From contig JAITHQ010000244.1 of NCBI GenBank assembly GCA_031279925.1, forward strand, positions 1-6,225: 6,225 nucleotides of DNA, read 5' to 3'. Position 1 is the stretch's first letter; each line of letters opens with the position of its first letter. The notes beneath the pieces are model-generated. The model saw nothing but the letters and a program-made list of their open reading frames with translations. It was not told where the DNA came from and did no database searches. Below are positions 1-5,237 of the stretch, piece by piece. Both the position numbers and the translations under genes were made by a program. The stretch comes from Treponema sp. GTDB taxonomy: Bacteria; Spirochaetota; Spirochaetia; Treponematales; Breznakiellaceae.

Positions 1-928
1 CGTTCCCCTTCCGGTTTCCGCCCAGCGGTATGTACAGGTAATCACGAAACCAGCTTGAAAGCGAAATATGCCAGCGCCGCCAGAATTCGGTAATGCTTTT
101 TGCGGCATAGGGATAATTAAAGTTTTCCAACAAGGTAAAGCCGAACATTTTTGCAAGGCCAATCGCCATGTCCGAATAGCCGGAGAAATCGTAGTAGATT
201 TGAAAAGCATAACAAACAATGCCGAGCCAAAGATAATAAAACGGCAGCGCATCAGGCGGCAGCGCGAAAATGCTGTCTGCGGCGGCAGCCATCGTGTTGG
301 CGATAAGCACTTTTTTCGCAAGACCGGCGATAAACCGTTCTATGCCCCGCGCAAAGGAATTCCCGCTGTGGGCGCGCTCGTGTATTTGTTCGTTTATATC
401 ATGGTAACGCACAATCGGCCCCGCTATGAGCTGCGGAAAAAACGATATATACAAACCAAGATGTAAAATATTTTTCTGAACCAGCGCGGGCGTTTTGTAT
501 ACGTCAACCAGATATGAAATTGACTGAAACGTATAAAACGAAATGCCCAAAGGCAGCGCAATATTCAGAATGGGCAATTGCAGTTGGGGAAATTGCGCGA
601 TACGCACTATTTTGTTAAAGACCCGTTCAGAAAAAACAAAGTACTTAAAATAAAACAGCAAGAGAAGGTTGATGGCGATGCCCGCAGCAAGCATCCAGCG
701 TCTGGCGGAAATTGCGCGGCTTGTCCCGCCCAAACAAAGCCCCACGCGGTAGTTGGCCAGTATCGAAACAAGCATTATCACAATATATGCCGGTTCGCCC
801 CACGCGTAGAACACCAGACTGGCCAAAAGCAGCGCGGCGTTTTTGGCGCGCACCGTGGGACAATAATAGTAAACAAGCAGCGTAAGGGGGAGAAAACAGA
901 CGATGAAGGTTATGGAGCTAAAAAGCAT
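1..928 (-). CDS. MBOAT-family O-acyltransferase (AlgI/DltB-like), 3' end off window
   Basis: This is a polytopic inner-membrane acyltransferase of the MBOAT family, in the branch of alginate O-acetyltransferase AlgI and the D-alanine exporter DltB. Such proteins pass acyl groups across the membrane to surface polysaccharides. I translated the minus strand: 309 residues are present, and families of this kind usually run to about 400-520, so the C-terminal part is missing here. Visible landmarks are hydrophobic N-terminal helices (about 5-24, 32-58, 79-97), PLGISFYTFQSISYLVDVY at 126-144, FFPQLIAGPIVRY at 163-175, YYDFSGYSDMAIG at 245-257, and FWRRWHISLSSWFRDYLYIP at 282-301. His287 in WHISLS matches one of the two family histidines; the second should lie off the left edge. 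The ATG at 928 is chosen because GGAGG sits 8 nt upstream (941-937) and the frame has a stop at 995-997 with no earlier good start. The acyl acceptor cannot be told. An SGNH/AlgJ-like partner would be expected downstream, outside the window. Confidence 0.93.
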   Translation of the reverse strand, partial: MLFSSITFIVCFLPLTLLVYYYCPTVRAKNAALLLASLVFYAWGEPAYIVIMLVSILANYRVGLCLGGTSRAISARRWMLAAGIAINLLLLFYFKYFVFSERVFNKIVRIAQFPQLQLPILNIALPLGISFYTFQSISYLVDVYKTPALVQKNILHLGLYISFFPQLIAGPIVRYHDINEQIHERAHSGNSFARGIERFIAGLAKKVLIANTMAAAADSIFALPPDALPFYYLWLGIVCYAFQIYYDFSGYSDMAIGLAKMFGFTLLENFNYPYAAKSITEFWRRWHISLSSWFRDYLYIPLGGNRKGN

Positions 929-1019
929 AGGCCGCGCCTCCGGGTATTGTGCGGTATCGCCGTGCGGCCCCCGCTCTGCTGAAAAAGCTCCTGTTCATGT
1001 TGTAACTCCGTCTGGCCAC
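918..1019 (-). CDS. Possible 33-codon leader ORF before the acyltransferase
   Basis: This is a weak candidate too short for normal gene calling. On the minus strand AGGAGG (1030-1025) is followed after 5 nt by GTG at 1019, which opens a 33-codon frame ending in TAG at 920-918. The frame overlaps the first codons of the acyltransferase (start 928), so translational coupling is conceivable. An internal ATG at 998 has its own GGAG 7 nt upstream and would give a 26-residue peptide, starting MNRSFFSRAGAARRYR. The predicted peptide is rich in Arg, Ala and Gly, has no hydrophobic segment, and matches nothing I know. The SD-like motifs are seen directly; translation and any regulatory role are inference. 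It could equally be an untranslated leader with chance SD sequences. Confidence 0.25.
   Translation of the reverse strand: MARRSYNMNRSFFSRAGAARRYRTIPGGAAYAF
937..941 (-). promoter_or_regulatory. Ribosome binding site of the acyltransferase gene
   Basis: GGAGG on the minus strand lies 8 nt before the ATG at 928. It fixes the start of the acyltransferase and lies inside the possible upstream leader ORF. Confidence 0.7.
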
Positions 1020-1051
1020 GGTTACCTCCTATGCTGTATCTGGTCCGTATG

Positions 1052-1066
1052 GACTCATAATGAGTC
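1052..1066. promoter_or_regulatory. Perfect 7-1-7 palindrome, possible operator of the divergent pair
   Basis: GACTCAT-A-ATGAGTC is a perfect inverted repeat with a 1-nt centre, in the spacer between the acyltransferase and the XRE regulator. On the minus strand it overlaps TTGACT (1068-1063), a possible -35 hexamer reading towards the acyltransferase, though no good -10 follows at standard distance. A second short inverted repeat, GTCC-GTAT-GGAC, abuts it at 1043-1054. XRE regulators commonly bind such sites beside their own genes, so the adjacent regulator is the natural candidate ligand. That link is inference. Confidence 0.4.
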
Positions 1067-1150
1067 AAAATGACAGTTTTTGAAGTGCAGTTCCCTAAAT
1101 TACGGCGGAAAAACCTAAAAATTCGAGCAGAAATGAACATATAGGCAAAT

Positions 1151-1156
1151 TATAAT
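1151..1156 (+). promoter_or_regulatory. Consensus -10 box upstream of the XRE gene
   Basis: An exact TATAAT lies 71 bp before the XRE start codon. No convincing -35 hexamer is found 16-18 bp upstream (the expected place reads about CAGAAA) and there is no TGn extension. If used, it would need an activator or give a leader of about 65 nt. The region is AT-rich, so a chance match is possible. Confidence 0.4.
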
Positions 1157-1227
1157 GACCATAAAGGAAATTAGTCAAGAGGGATAAAACATTTATTATT
1201 GCCGAAGAGGTCATTTTACTGGAGTAC

Positions 1228-1548
1228 ATGACAGGTATTAGAGAAATATTGGCTCGGAATTTTAAGATAAACCGCCAGAAATTGGGGTTGACACAGGAAC
1301 AACTAGCGGAAAAGGCCGATGTGTCCACCCACTATATCGCCATGATTGAGACGCGCAACAAGTACCCCAAGCCCGAAATGCTAGAACGCCTTGCCCAAGC
1401 CCTTGAAGTTGAACCCCATCAGCTTTTTAGTGTATCAGATACCTTTGATGAATCTTTTGCGCGTTTGCATCAGGCGATTGTTGCCGATATGAAGCAGGTG
1501 GTGCGGGAAGCCCTAGAGGAAACCCTTGCCGGCAGGTGCAAGAAATAG
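1228..1548 (+). CDS. XRE-family HTH transcriptional regulator
   Basis: This 106-residue cytoplasmic DNA-binding protein belongs to the Cro/C1 (XRE, HTH_3) family. The helix-turn-helix domain covers about residues 11-67. LTQEQLAEKADVSTHYIAMIE (21-41) contains helix 2, the turn and the recognition helix, and YPKPEMLERLAQALEVEPHQLF (46-67) ends the five-helix fold. The remaining tail (72-101, FDESFARLHQAIVADMKQVVREALEETL) is a predicted amphipathic helix, probably for dimerisation. There is no ligand-binding or peptidase domain. The ATG at 1228 has GGAG only 3 nt upstream, which is tight, but the first residues lead straight into the HTH, so a later start is unlikely. It is divergent from the acyltransferase, with a perfect palindrome between them, so self-regulation and control of the neighbour are plausible. 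The target and signal are unknown. Confidence 0.92.
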   Translation: MTGIREILARNFKINRQKLGLTQEQLAEKADVSTHYIAMIETRNKYPKPEMLERLAQALEVEPHQLFSVSDTFDESFARLHQAIVADMKQVVREALEETLAGRCKK

Positions 1549-1568
1549 CCCGCCGGCCCTGGGTTACA

Positions 1569-1594
1569 TTCGCAGCCGCCTGCGGAAATTTTAT
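1569..1594 (+). terminator. Weak terminator candidate after the XRE gene
   Basis: About 20 bp past the XRE stop, CGCAG-CCGC-CTGCG (1571-1584) forms a short GC-rich hairpin, extendable by two pairs on the outside. It is followed by an interrupted T-rich stretch (AAATTTTATT). The placement is right for Rho-independent termination, but the stem is short and the T tract is broken. Confidence 0.35.
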
Positions 1595-1622
1595 TGCTGG
1601 CAATAGGACTTTTATTGCCGGC
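1589..1622. repeat. Pair of 13-bp near-identical direct repeats
   Basis: TTTTATTGCTGGC (1589-1601) recurs as TTTTATTGCCGGC (1610-1622), one mismatch apart and spaced by 21 bp, about two helical turns. The first copy also contains a small palindrome, ATTGC-TG-GCAAT (1593-1604). No gene begins nearby on the plus strand, so a role as operator pair is uncertain. The rest of the 450-bp spacer 1549-1998 shows no gene that I can support. Confidence 0.35.
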
Positions 1623-1690
1623 TACGGAATCTTCAGAAACGGCGGGGAACTAAATCCAAAAGGGATTAAAGCAAACGGTATAAAAAAACC

Positions 1691-1733
1691 ACAGAAAACA
1701 CGCGAAATTGAGGTCTATTTCCGTATTTTCTGT
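1691..1733. repeat. Long imperfect intergenic hairpin
   Basis: The left arm ACAGAAAACACGCGAAAT (1691-1708) pairs with the right arm ATTTCCGTATTTTCTGT (1717-1733). There is one mismatch and one bulged base, with an 8-nt loop. The wording 'cacagaaaacacg...cgtattttctgt' is like palindromic intergenic repeats seen in many bacterial genomes. I infer a dispersed repeat and not a terminator, because it lies about 140 bp past the XRE stop and 260 bp past the mgtC stop. Confidence 0.5.
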
Positions 1734-1909
1734 ATATTCCTATGTTTTTGTCAAGGGAAAAATGCTCTTGTGAATGAGATTGTATCAAAATCTTTTTCCC
1801 CGGCAACTCCCGGCCCGCTATGCGCTTAATGCTAATCTGGCCAGTATTTTCCCCTCCCTTCCTGGCTTCTTGCAATGGCGCGGTTCATATTCACTTCCAT
1901 CCTTCAAAA

Positions 1910-1924
1910 GCCGGTACGACCGGC
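1910..1924 (-). terminator. Terminator candidate downstream of mgtC-like gene
   Basis: On the minus strand GCCGGT-CGT-ACCGGC forms a perfect 6-bp GC-rich stem with a 3-nt loop, followed by TTTTG. It lies about 75 nt past the stop of the MgtC-family gene. The T run is only four long, so it would be a modest Rho-independent terminator. Confidence 0.4.
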
Positions 1925-1998
1925 AGCCGCGTCTGATGTTATGGTGGTCAGTCTCGACTATTCTCCGTGCCAAGGTTCCTCCCTCATGGGTTAGGCGT

Positions 1999-2691
1999 CT
2001 AAAATTTTTCTTTTATCTCGACTCTAAGCACGTCTCCCGCCGCCTTAAGCGCCTTTGCCAGTTTTGCAATATCCGTTGTGTCAGGTATGCCCACCAGGAA
2101 GCGGATTTTGGTGGCCTTTCTCGCGCCTACCTTCTGATTCACATCCATTGACTGGCTCCGGATGCCAAAACCTTTAAGTATCTCCACAGCCGCTGCCGCG
2201 CCGGGGCTTGAGCCGTGCCGGTAGTGCAGTTCCAACAGTTTATTCCGCACGCCGGGAAAAATTTTCTTTTCGATCCGGTCAAGCAGTATCAGGGTGACCA
2301 GGCTTAATGCCTCGGTAACCGCCGCCGCAACGTACAGACCGGCCCCTATTGCCATGCCAACGGCGGCGATAAGCCAAAGGGAAGCGGCGGTAGTAAGGCC
2401 CTTGATAGTGTTGCCCAGGCGGATAATGGCCCCGGCCCCCAGAAAGCCGATGCCGGAAACTACCTGCGCCGCTATCCTGCCGGGATCGCCGTTTTTCAGC
2501 GTGTTGAATCTCTGGGGAAGCCATATTGAAAGGAGCATAAGAAGGGTTGCCCCAAGGCAGATCAGTATGTGGGTACGCAGGCCCGCTATCTGGCGGCGGC
2601 TGGATCGCTCAAAGCCAATAACGCCGCCGGCCAGGAAGCTCAGCCCCAGACGGATCGCAATATCAATATCGCTTATCGGCGTAAAGTCCAT
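1999..2691 (-). CDS. MgtC/SapB-family inner-membrane protein
   Basis: This 230-residue protein is a full-length member of the MgtC/SapB family. Characterised MgtC proteins are inner-membrane virulence and low-magnesium adaptation factors that act on the F1Fo ATP synthase or on transport; many other members have unknown roles. Family hallmarks are AGGVIGFER (21-29), GLRTH (37-41), the glycine-rich VVSGIGFLGAGAI (77-89) and KGLTTAASLWLIAAVGMAIGAG (97-118). About four or five hydrophobic helices lie between 11 and 137. A soluble C-terminal domain follows (about 150-230), probably the ACT-like fold of longer members. The ATG at 2691 is preferred because AAGG lies 5 nt upstream (2700-2697). An in-frame TTG at 2706 would add five residues but has no ribosome binding site. 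The gene stands alone, 41 bp from the inner end of a MITE that may supply its promoter. No Mg2+ riboswitch or leader is visible in that short gap. Confidence 0.95.
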   Translation of the reverse strand: MDFTPISDIDIAIRLGLSFLAGGVIGFERSSRRQIAGLRTHILICLGATLLMLLSIWLPQRFNTLKNGDPGRIAAQVVSGIGFLGAGAIIRLGNTIKGLTTAASLWLIAAVGMAIGAGLYVAAAVTEALSLVTLILLDRIEKKIFPGVRNKLLELHYRHGSSPGAAAAVEILKGFGIRSQSMDVNQKVGARKATKIRFLVGIPDTTDIAKLAKALKAAGDVLRVEIKEKF

Positions 2692-2714
2692 AATAGCCTT
2701 TCCCAAAACAACAA

Positions 2715-2744
2715 ATTTAAAACTGCTTCTTAGAGCCTGTTCAA
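2715..2744 (-). promoter_or_regulatory. Possible mgtC promoter with -35 inside the MITE end
   Basis: Reading the minus strand, TTGAAC (2744-2739) in the terminal repeat of the MITE is followed after 18 nt by TTAAAT (2720-2715). TTTAAA, one base earlier, gives a 17-nt spacer. Each hexamer matches consensus at 4 of 6 positions. Transcription would start near 2708, just ahead of the ribosome binding site at 2700-2697. The hexamers are seen; use as a promoter is inference. Confidence 0.35.
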
Positions 2745-2861
2745 AATCTGGAATTTTGGCGTTTGCAACGCCAAAATTCTACCTTGCAGGCTCCAAAAGA
2801 GCCCGAAAATCGGGTTTTTTGCGGTCAATAGACCGCAAAAAACCACAATTTGAACAGGCTC
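2733..2861. mobile_element. 129-bp MITE, copy 1 (TTA target duplication)
   Basis: This is a non-autonomous miniature element. The ends are inverted repeats: GAGCCTGTTCAAA is exact for 13 bp and 17 of 19 bp match. It is flanked by TTA on both sides (2730-2732 and 2862-2864). A second copy of the same length is at 5647-5775, with 6 differences in 129. Inside are two modules, each bounded by GAGCC and GGCTC: 2733-2793 with a perfect 13-bp hairpin (GAATTTTGGCGTT, loop TGC), and 2799-2861 with CCCGA-AAA-TCGGG and a perfect 14-bp hairpin (GGTTTTTTGCGGTC, loop AATA). GAG ends with 3-bp TNA duplications recall the IS1031 group of the IS5 family, recalled from knowledge and not searched. There is no transposase, so mobilisation would need a full-length relative elsewhere. 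It lies immediately upstream of mgtC. Confidence 0.85.
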
Positions 2862-2937
2862 TTACCCTTAACCGGAACTGCAATTGCCAGCAATACCGGG
2901 CCTGTTGCAAAACCCGGTTAGTTTTGCGCAGGCTCTT

Positions 2938-2975
2938 GCAGTTTTTCGGCCTACGGCCTACAAACTGCCTTTTTT
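2938..2975 (+). terminator. Terminator-like hairpin with T6 on the plus strand
   Basis: GCAGTTT (2938-2944) pairs with AAACTGC (2962-2968), with GGCC-TAC-GGCC inside, and is followed by C and TTTTTT (2970-2975). It looks like a Rho-independent terminator for plus-strand transcription, yet no plus-strand gene lies upstream. It may simply be part of the surrounding repeat, or may block transcription antisense to the downstream gene. Confidence 0.35.
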
Positions 2976-2982
2976 AGCGGTT

Positions 2983-3012
2983 GTTGCTGCAAAACTAAAG
3001 TTTTGCAGCAAC
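2983..3012. repeat. Perfect 14-bp hairpin just past the DUF4954-like gene
   Basis: GTTGCTGCAAAACT-AA-AGTTTTGCAGCAAC is a perfect inverted repeat starting 18 bp past the stop at 3030. Its position suits a terminator or 3' mRNA stabiliser for the minus-strand operon. No T run follows on either strand, so classical Rho-independent termination is doubtful. It also forms the right end of the 2898-3015 repeat cluster. Confidence 0.5.
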
Positions 3013-3029
3013 CTCTACCATTATCGATT

Positions 3030-5222
3030 TTACAGCCTTGCCATGACTCTTGCAATCGTCGCTTCAAAACGGGCGCAGCCTTCCCGCGACAGCCGTACAA
3101 ACGAATTGGAGTCGGCCTTTCCCAGCACCTGCTCCATTTCCGCCTGACTGCGAAAGGTAGCCCTTTTAAAGGGGTTACGGTAGTCCTTTGCCCTGGTTTC
3201 ATATATCTGCCGGCTGATCCAGCGGCGGGTTTCCAGCGCATTGGCAAACTCTTTGGCAAAACCGGCCGCATCCATCGCTTCTGTTTCGTCCGCCGTGGCC
3301 GCCAAAACGGTCCCGCCCTGCGGCTTGCGGGAACGAAGCATGGCAAGCGTAGCCCATGCGTGGCGGGCCTTGTCCAGCGGGTAGTCGTTCTGCCACTGAT
3401 CGTACACAGCATGTATTTCGTCCCAGCTTTGGATATTTCCTTCCCGAATGTCCTGCCGTAGGCTGTCCACCCGGAAGGCCGGGACAATTTGCCCGCCCAT
3501 GTTAACCCATTCCTTTACCCGGTCATAAGGCTCTGGGGGGTCAAGATAGGCACGGAGGCCGTCAAAATCTAATTCCGGCCTTGAATCGAAAAAAACGGCA
3601 AGGGTTTTTACCGCATAGTAACGAAGCATCTGACGATAGGCGGCTATGGCCTCAAGCGGCTTTATAATCACCTGCCCCCGTTTGCTCCGCTCAAGGTGGC
3701 GGCAGGGGATTATGCGTATCTCGGCGGCATCCTCGCTGCCGGTCATGTCGCCCGCCGAAAAACCCGCTTCGCCAAGCCAGCCGTCCAGCAGCGAAAGGGC
3801 GGCGATTGTCTCTTCCGCCGTATCCGGCGCAAGGTAGTCGATTTCGATATGCTGAATCCGGCGCTTGCGGTTGTCCCGGTACAGTGACTTCCACGAATTC
3901 CGCTCCAGGGCATAGAGGTTGTGAATCCAGTAATAGGCGGGCATCACCTCAAGCCGGTTTTTGTGTACATTGTTGTTCACCAGCGAAAAAGGCAGGGGGA
4001 TATTGAGTTCCGAAGGGTACTCTCCCTTGGCGATGATCACAAACGACGCGAAACAGCTTGAATGTTTAAGGCTCACCGCCAGCCCCGGCCAAAAGCCCCG
4101 TTTGGCCCGTATCTCGCCGTCGTTGGCCCTGCTGTTGTGGTTGCTGCCGATAGTGGCCGCCGCCGCCATGTTGGACATTCCCTGTATCAGGCTGGCTATC
4201 AGAAACGAATTATTGTGGTGCTGCTCATGCACCGGGAAGATCAGGTTGTTGAGGATTTCGCAGCAGGACACGGTGGAATTATCGCCCAACACCGAATGAA
4301 TCAGCCGCGCCCCGTATTTCAGCTTGCAGTTTCTTCCAATAACAAAACGCACCGCCTTGGAGCCGTAAAAGATATGGCAGTCGTAGCCAATAATGCCGTT
4401 TACCAATTCCACCCCTTCGCCTATCTGGGTTGGTTCCTCGGCGGAGGAAAGGATTGTCAGGTTTTTGAGTTTGTTCGCCCCCTTGATATAGGCGTGTTCC
4501 CCCACCGCCGTGTCCTTGATAATGGCGCAGCTTTTAATCACCGTATGGGAACCTACGGTTCCATAGCTTCCCCTGCCGCCGCCGTACCGCCGCTGGGTGA
4601 TCTCCTTTAACTGTTCCATTAGTTCCGTATCATCTCGGTAGGCGGCCCAAAGGAATGCGTCGGCTGGGATCATGCTTTCAAAAGGCAGAATTGAACGGCC
4701 TCCGGCCTCGTTCATCACATCGATCCATACCCGGACTGCTTCTTCCTCGCCGTCTTTGATCACCCCATTGCCGAACTTGGAATGATTGGTAGCCTGCAGC
4801 TCTCCTATGCCGGAAAGAATACAGTGATTGCCGATGATATAGTGGGATATATAGGAACAATCCTGTATGGCGTTATTGTCGCCAATATCGCAGGAGATAA
4901 TTGTGCTGTGGCGTATCCCCACAGGCACACAAAAATCGTGGTGCTTCAATAGGATATTGCCAAGGCTGCCTATTCTGACCAGCCCGTAGAAATTTGAACT
5001 GCGGATAAGGCGGGGATCAAAGGGATCGCAGACAAGAACGCTGTTCCAGTCCGCGCAGTGGTTTCCGTTTTGGGTAAGCGTTTCTATCTCGCCGGAAGTA
5101 AGATTCCGCCAGGGCCGCCCTGTTTGCTGGGCATTGCGTATCCAGTATTCGTCCTTGCCTTCCGGCAGGAAAGCAGGAGGAATAAAATCGAAGCCATAAT
5201 GATCGGAGGGCAAGAGTTCCAT
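3030..5222 (-). CDS. DUF4954-like left-handed beta-helix protein
   Basis: This 730-residue, probably cytoplasmic protein has no signal peptide or membrane helices. I recognise it as DUF4954-like, a family of spirochetes and Bacteroidetes without an established function; this is recall, not a search. Residues about 78-140 and 220-330 show irregular hexapeptide-like repeats (VRIGSLGN, TIISCDIGDNNAIQD, YIIGNHCILSG, CAIIKDTAVGEHAYIKG, VELVNGIIGYDCHIFYG, FVIGRNCKLKYGARLIHSVLGDNSTV) typical of the left-handed beta-helix of acyltransferases and nucleotidyltransferases. A polar cluster follows, HEQHHNNSFLIAS (332-344) and IGSNHNSRANDGE (358-370), then RGFWPGL (375-381); it could be an active site. 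The C-terminal half (about 425-730) is mainly alpha-helical and charged. The ATG at 5222 has AAAAGG 8 nt upstream. It lies 15 bp after trpR on the same strand, so the two are probably co-transcribed. An acyl- or sugar-transfer role is a guess from the fold. Confidence 0.8.
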   Translation of the reverse strand: MELLPSDHYGFDFIPPAFLPEGKDEYWIRNAQQTGRPWRNLTSGEIETLTQNGNHCADWNSVLVCDPFDPRLIRSSNFYGLVRIGSLGNILLKHHDFCVPVGIRHSTIISCDIGDNNAIQDCSYISHYIIGNHCILSGIGELQATNHSKFGNGVIKDGEEEAVRVWIDVMNEAGGRSILPFESMIPADAFLWAAYRDDTELMEQLKEITQRRYGGGRGSYGTVGSHTVIKSCAIIKDTAVGEHAYIKGANKLKNLTILSSAEEPTQIGEGVELVNGIIGYDCHIFYGSKAVRFVIGRNCKLKYGARLIHSVLGDNSTVSCCEILNNLIFPVHEQHHNNSFLIASLIQGMSNMAAAATIGSNHNSRANDGEIRAKRGFWPGLAVSLKHSSCFASFVIIAKGEYPSELNIPLPFSLVNNNVHKNRLEVMPAYYWIHNLYALERNSWKSLYRDNRKRRIQHIEIDYLAPDTAEETIAALSLLDGWLGEAGFSAGDMTGSEDAAEIRIIPCRHLERSKRGQVIIKPLEAIAAYRQMLRYYAVKTLAVFFDSRPELDFDGLRAYLDPPEPYDRVKEWVNMGGQIVPAFRVDSLRQDIREGNIQSWDEIHAVYDQWQNDYPLDKARHAWATLAMLRSRKPQGGTVLAATADETEAMDAAGFAKEFANALETRRWISRQIYETRAKDYRNPFKRATFRSQAEMEQVLGKADSNSFVRLSREGCARFEATIARVMARL

Positions 5223-5230
5223 ACCGGTTT

Positions 5231-5236
5231 CCTTTT
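5231..5236 (-). promoter_or_regulatory. Ribosome binding site of the DUF4954-like gene
   Basis: AAAAGG on the minus strand lies 8 nt before the ATG at 5222, in the 15-bp gap after the trpR stop (5240-5238). It supports independent translation within a shared transcript. Confidence 0.6.
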
Positions 5237-5237
5237 A

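Larger units (their letters stand above)
2898..3015. repeat. Palindromic repeat cluster, possible degenerate second MITE
   Basis: This 118-bp stretch lies between mgtC and the DUF4954-like gene and is dense in inverted repeats. GGGCCTG...CAGGCTC (2898-2935) resembles one MITE module and encloses GCAAAAC/GTTTTGC. GCAGTTT/AAACTGC follows at 2938-2968, and then a perfect 14-bp hairpin at 2983-3012. The outermost 16 bp are inverted repeats matching at 12 of 16 positions (GGGCCTGTTGCAAAAC against GAGGTTGCTGCAAAAC). TACC flanks both sides (2894-2897 and 3016-3019), a possible 4-bp target duplication. It shares the GCCTG..CAGGC theme with the 129-bp element but has a different interior. Calling it a mobile element is inference. 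Confidence 0.45.

Noticed and set aside
68..982. Plus-strand frames of 132 and 134 codons (68-466, 578-982)
   Set aside because: They lie opposite the acyltransferase, whose minus-strand translation shows clear MBOAT motifs throughout; the plus-strand peptides have no recognisable domain.
2692..2706. TTG start for the MgtC-family protein at 2706
   Set aside because: It has no ribosome binding site, whereas the ATG at 2691 has AAGG 5 nt upstream and gives a normal family N-terminus.
2692..2714. Magnesium-sensing leader before mgtC
   Set aside because: Only 41 bp separate the gene from the MITE, too short for a known Mg2+ riboswitch or mgtC-type leader peptide.
2294..2977. Plus-strand frame of 227 codons across mgtC and the MITE
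   Set aside because: It is antisense to a clear MgtC-family gene and runs through the repeat element; the peptide looks like random translation.
3030..5222. GlmU or other sugar nucleotidyltransferase for the beta-helix protein
   Set aside because: There is no N-terminal nucleotidyltransferase signature (such as LAAGxGTRM); the N-terminus and the long helical C-terminal half fit DUF4954-like proteins better.
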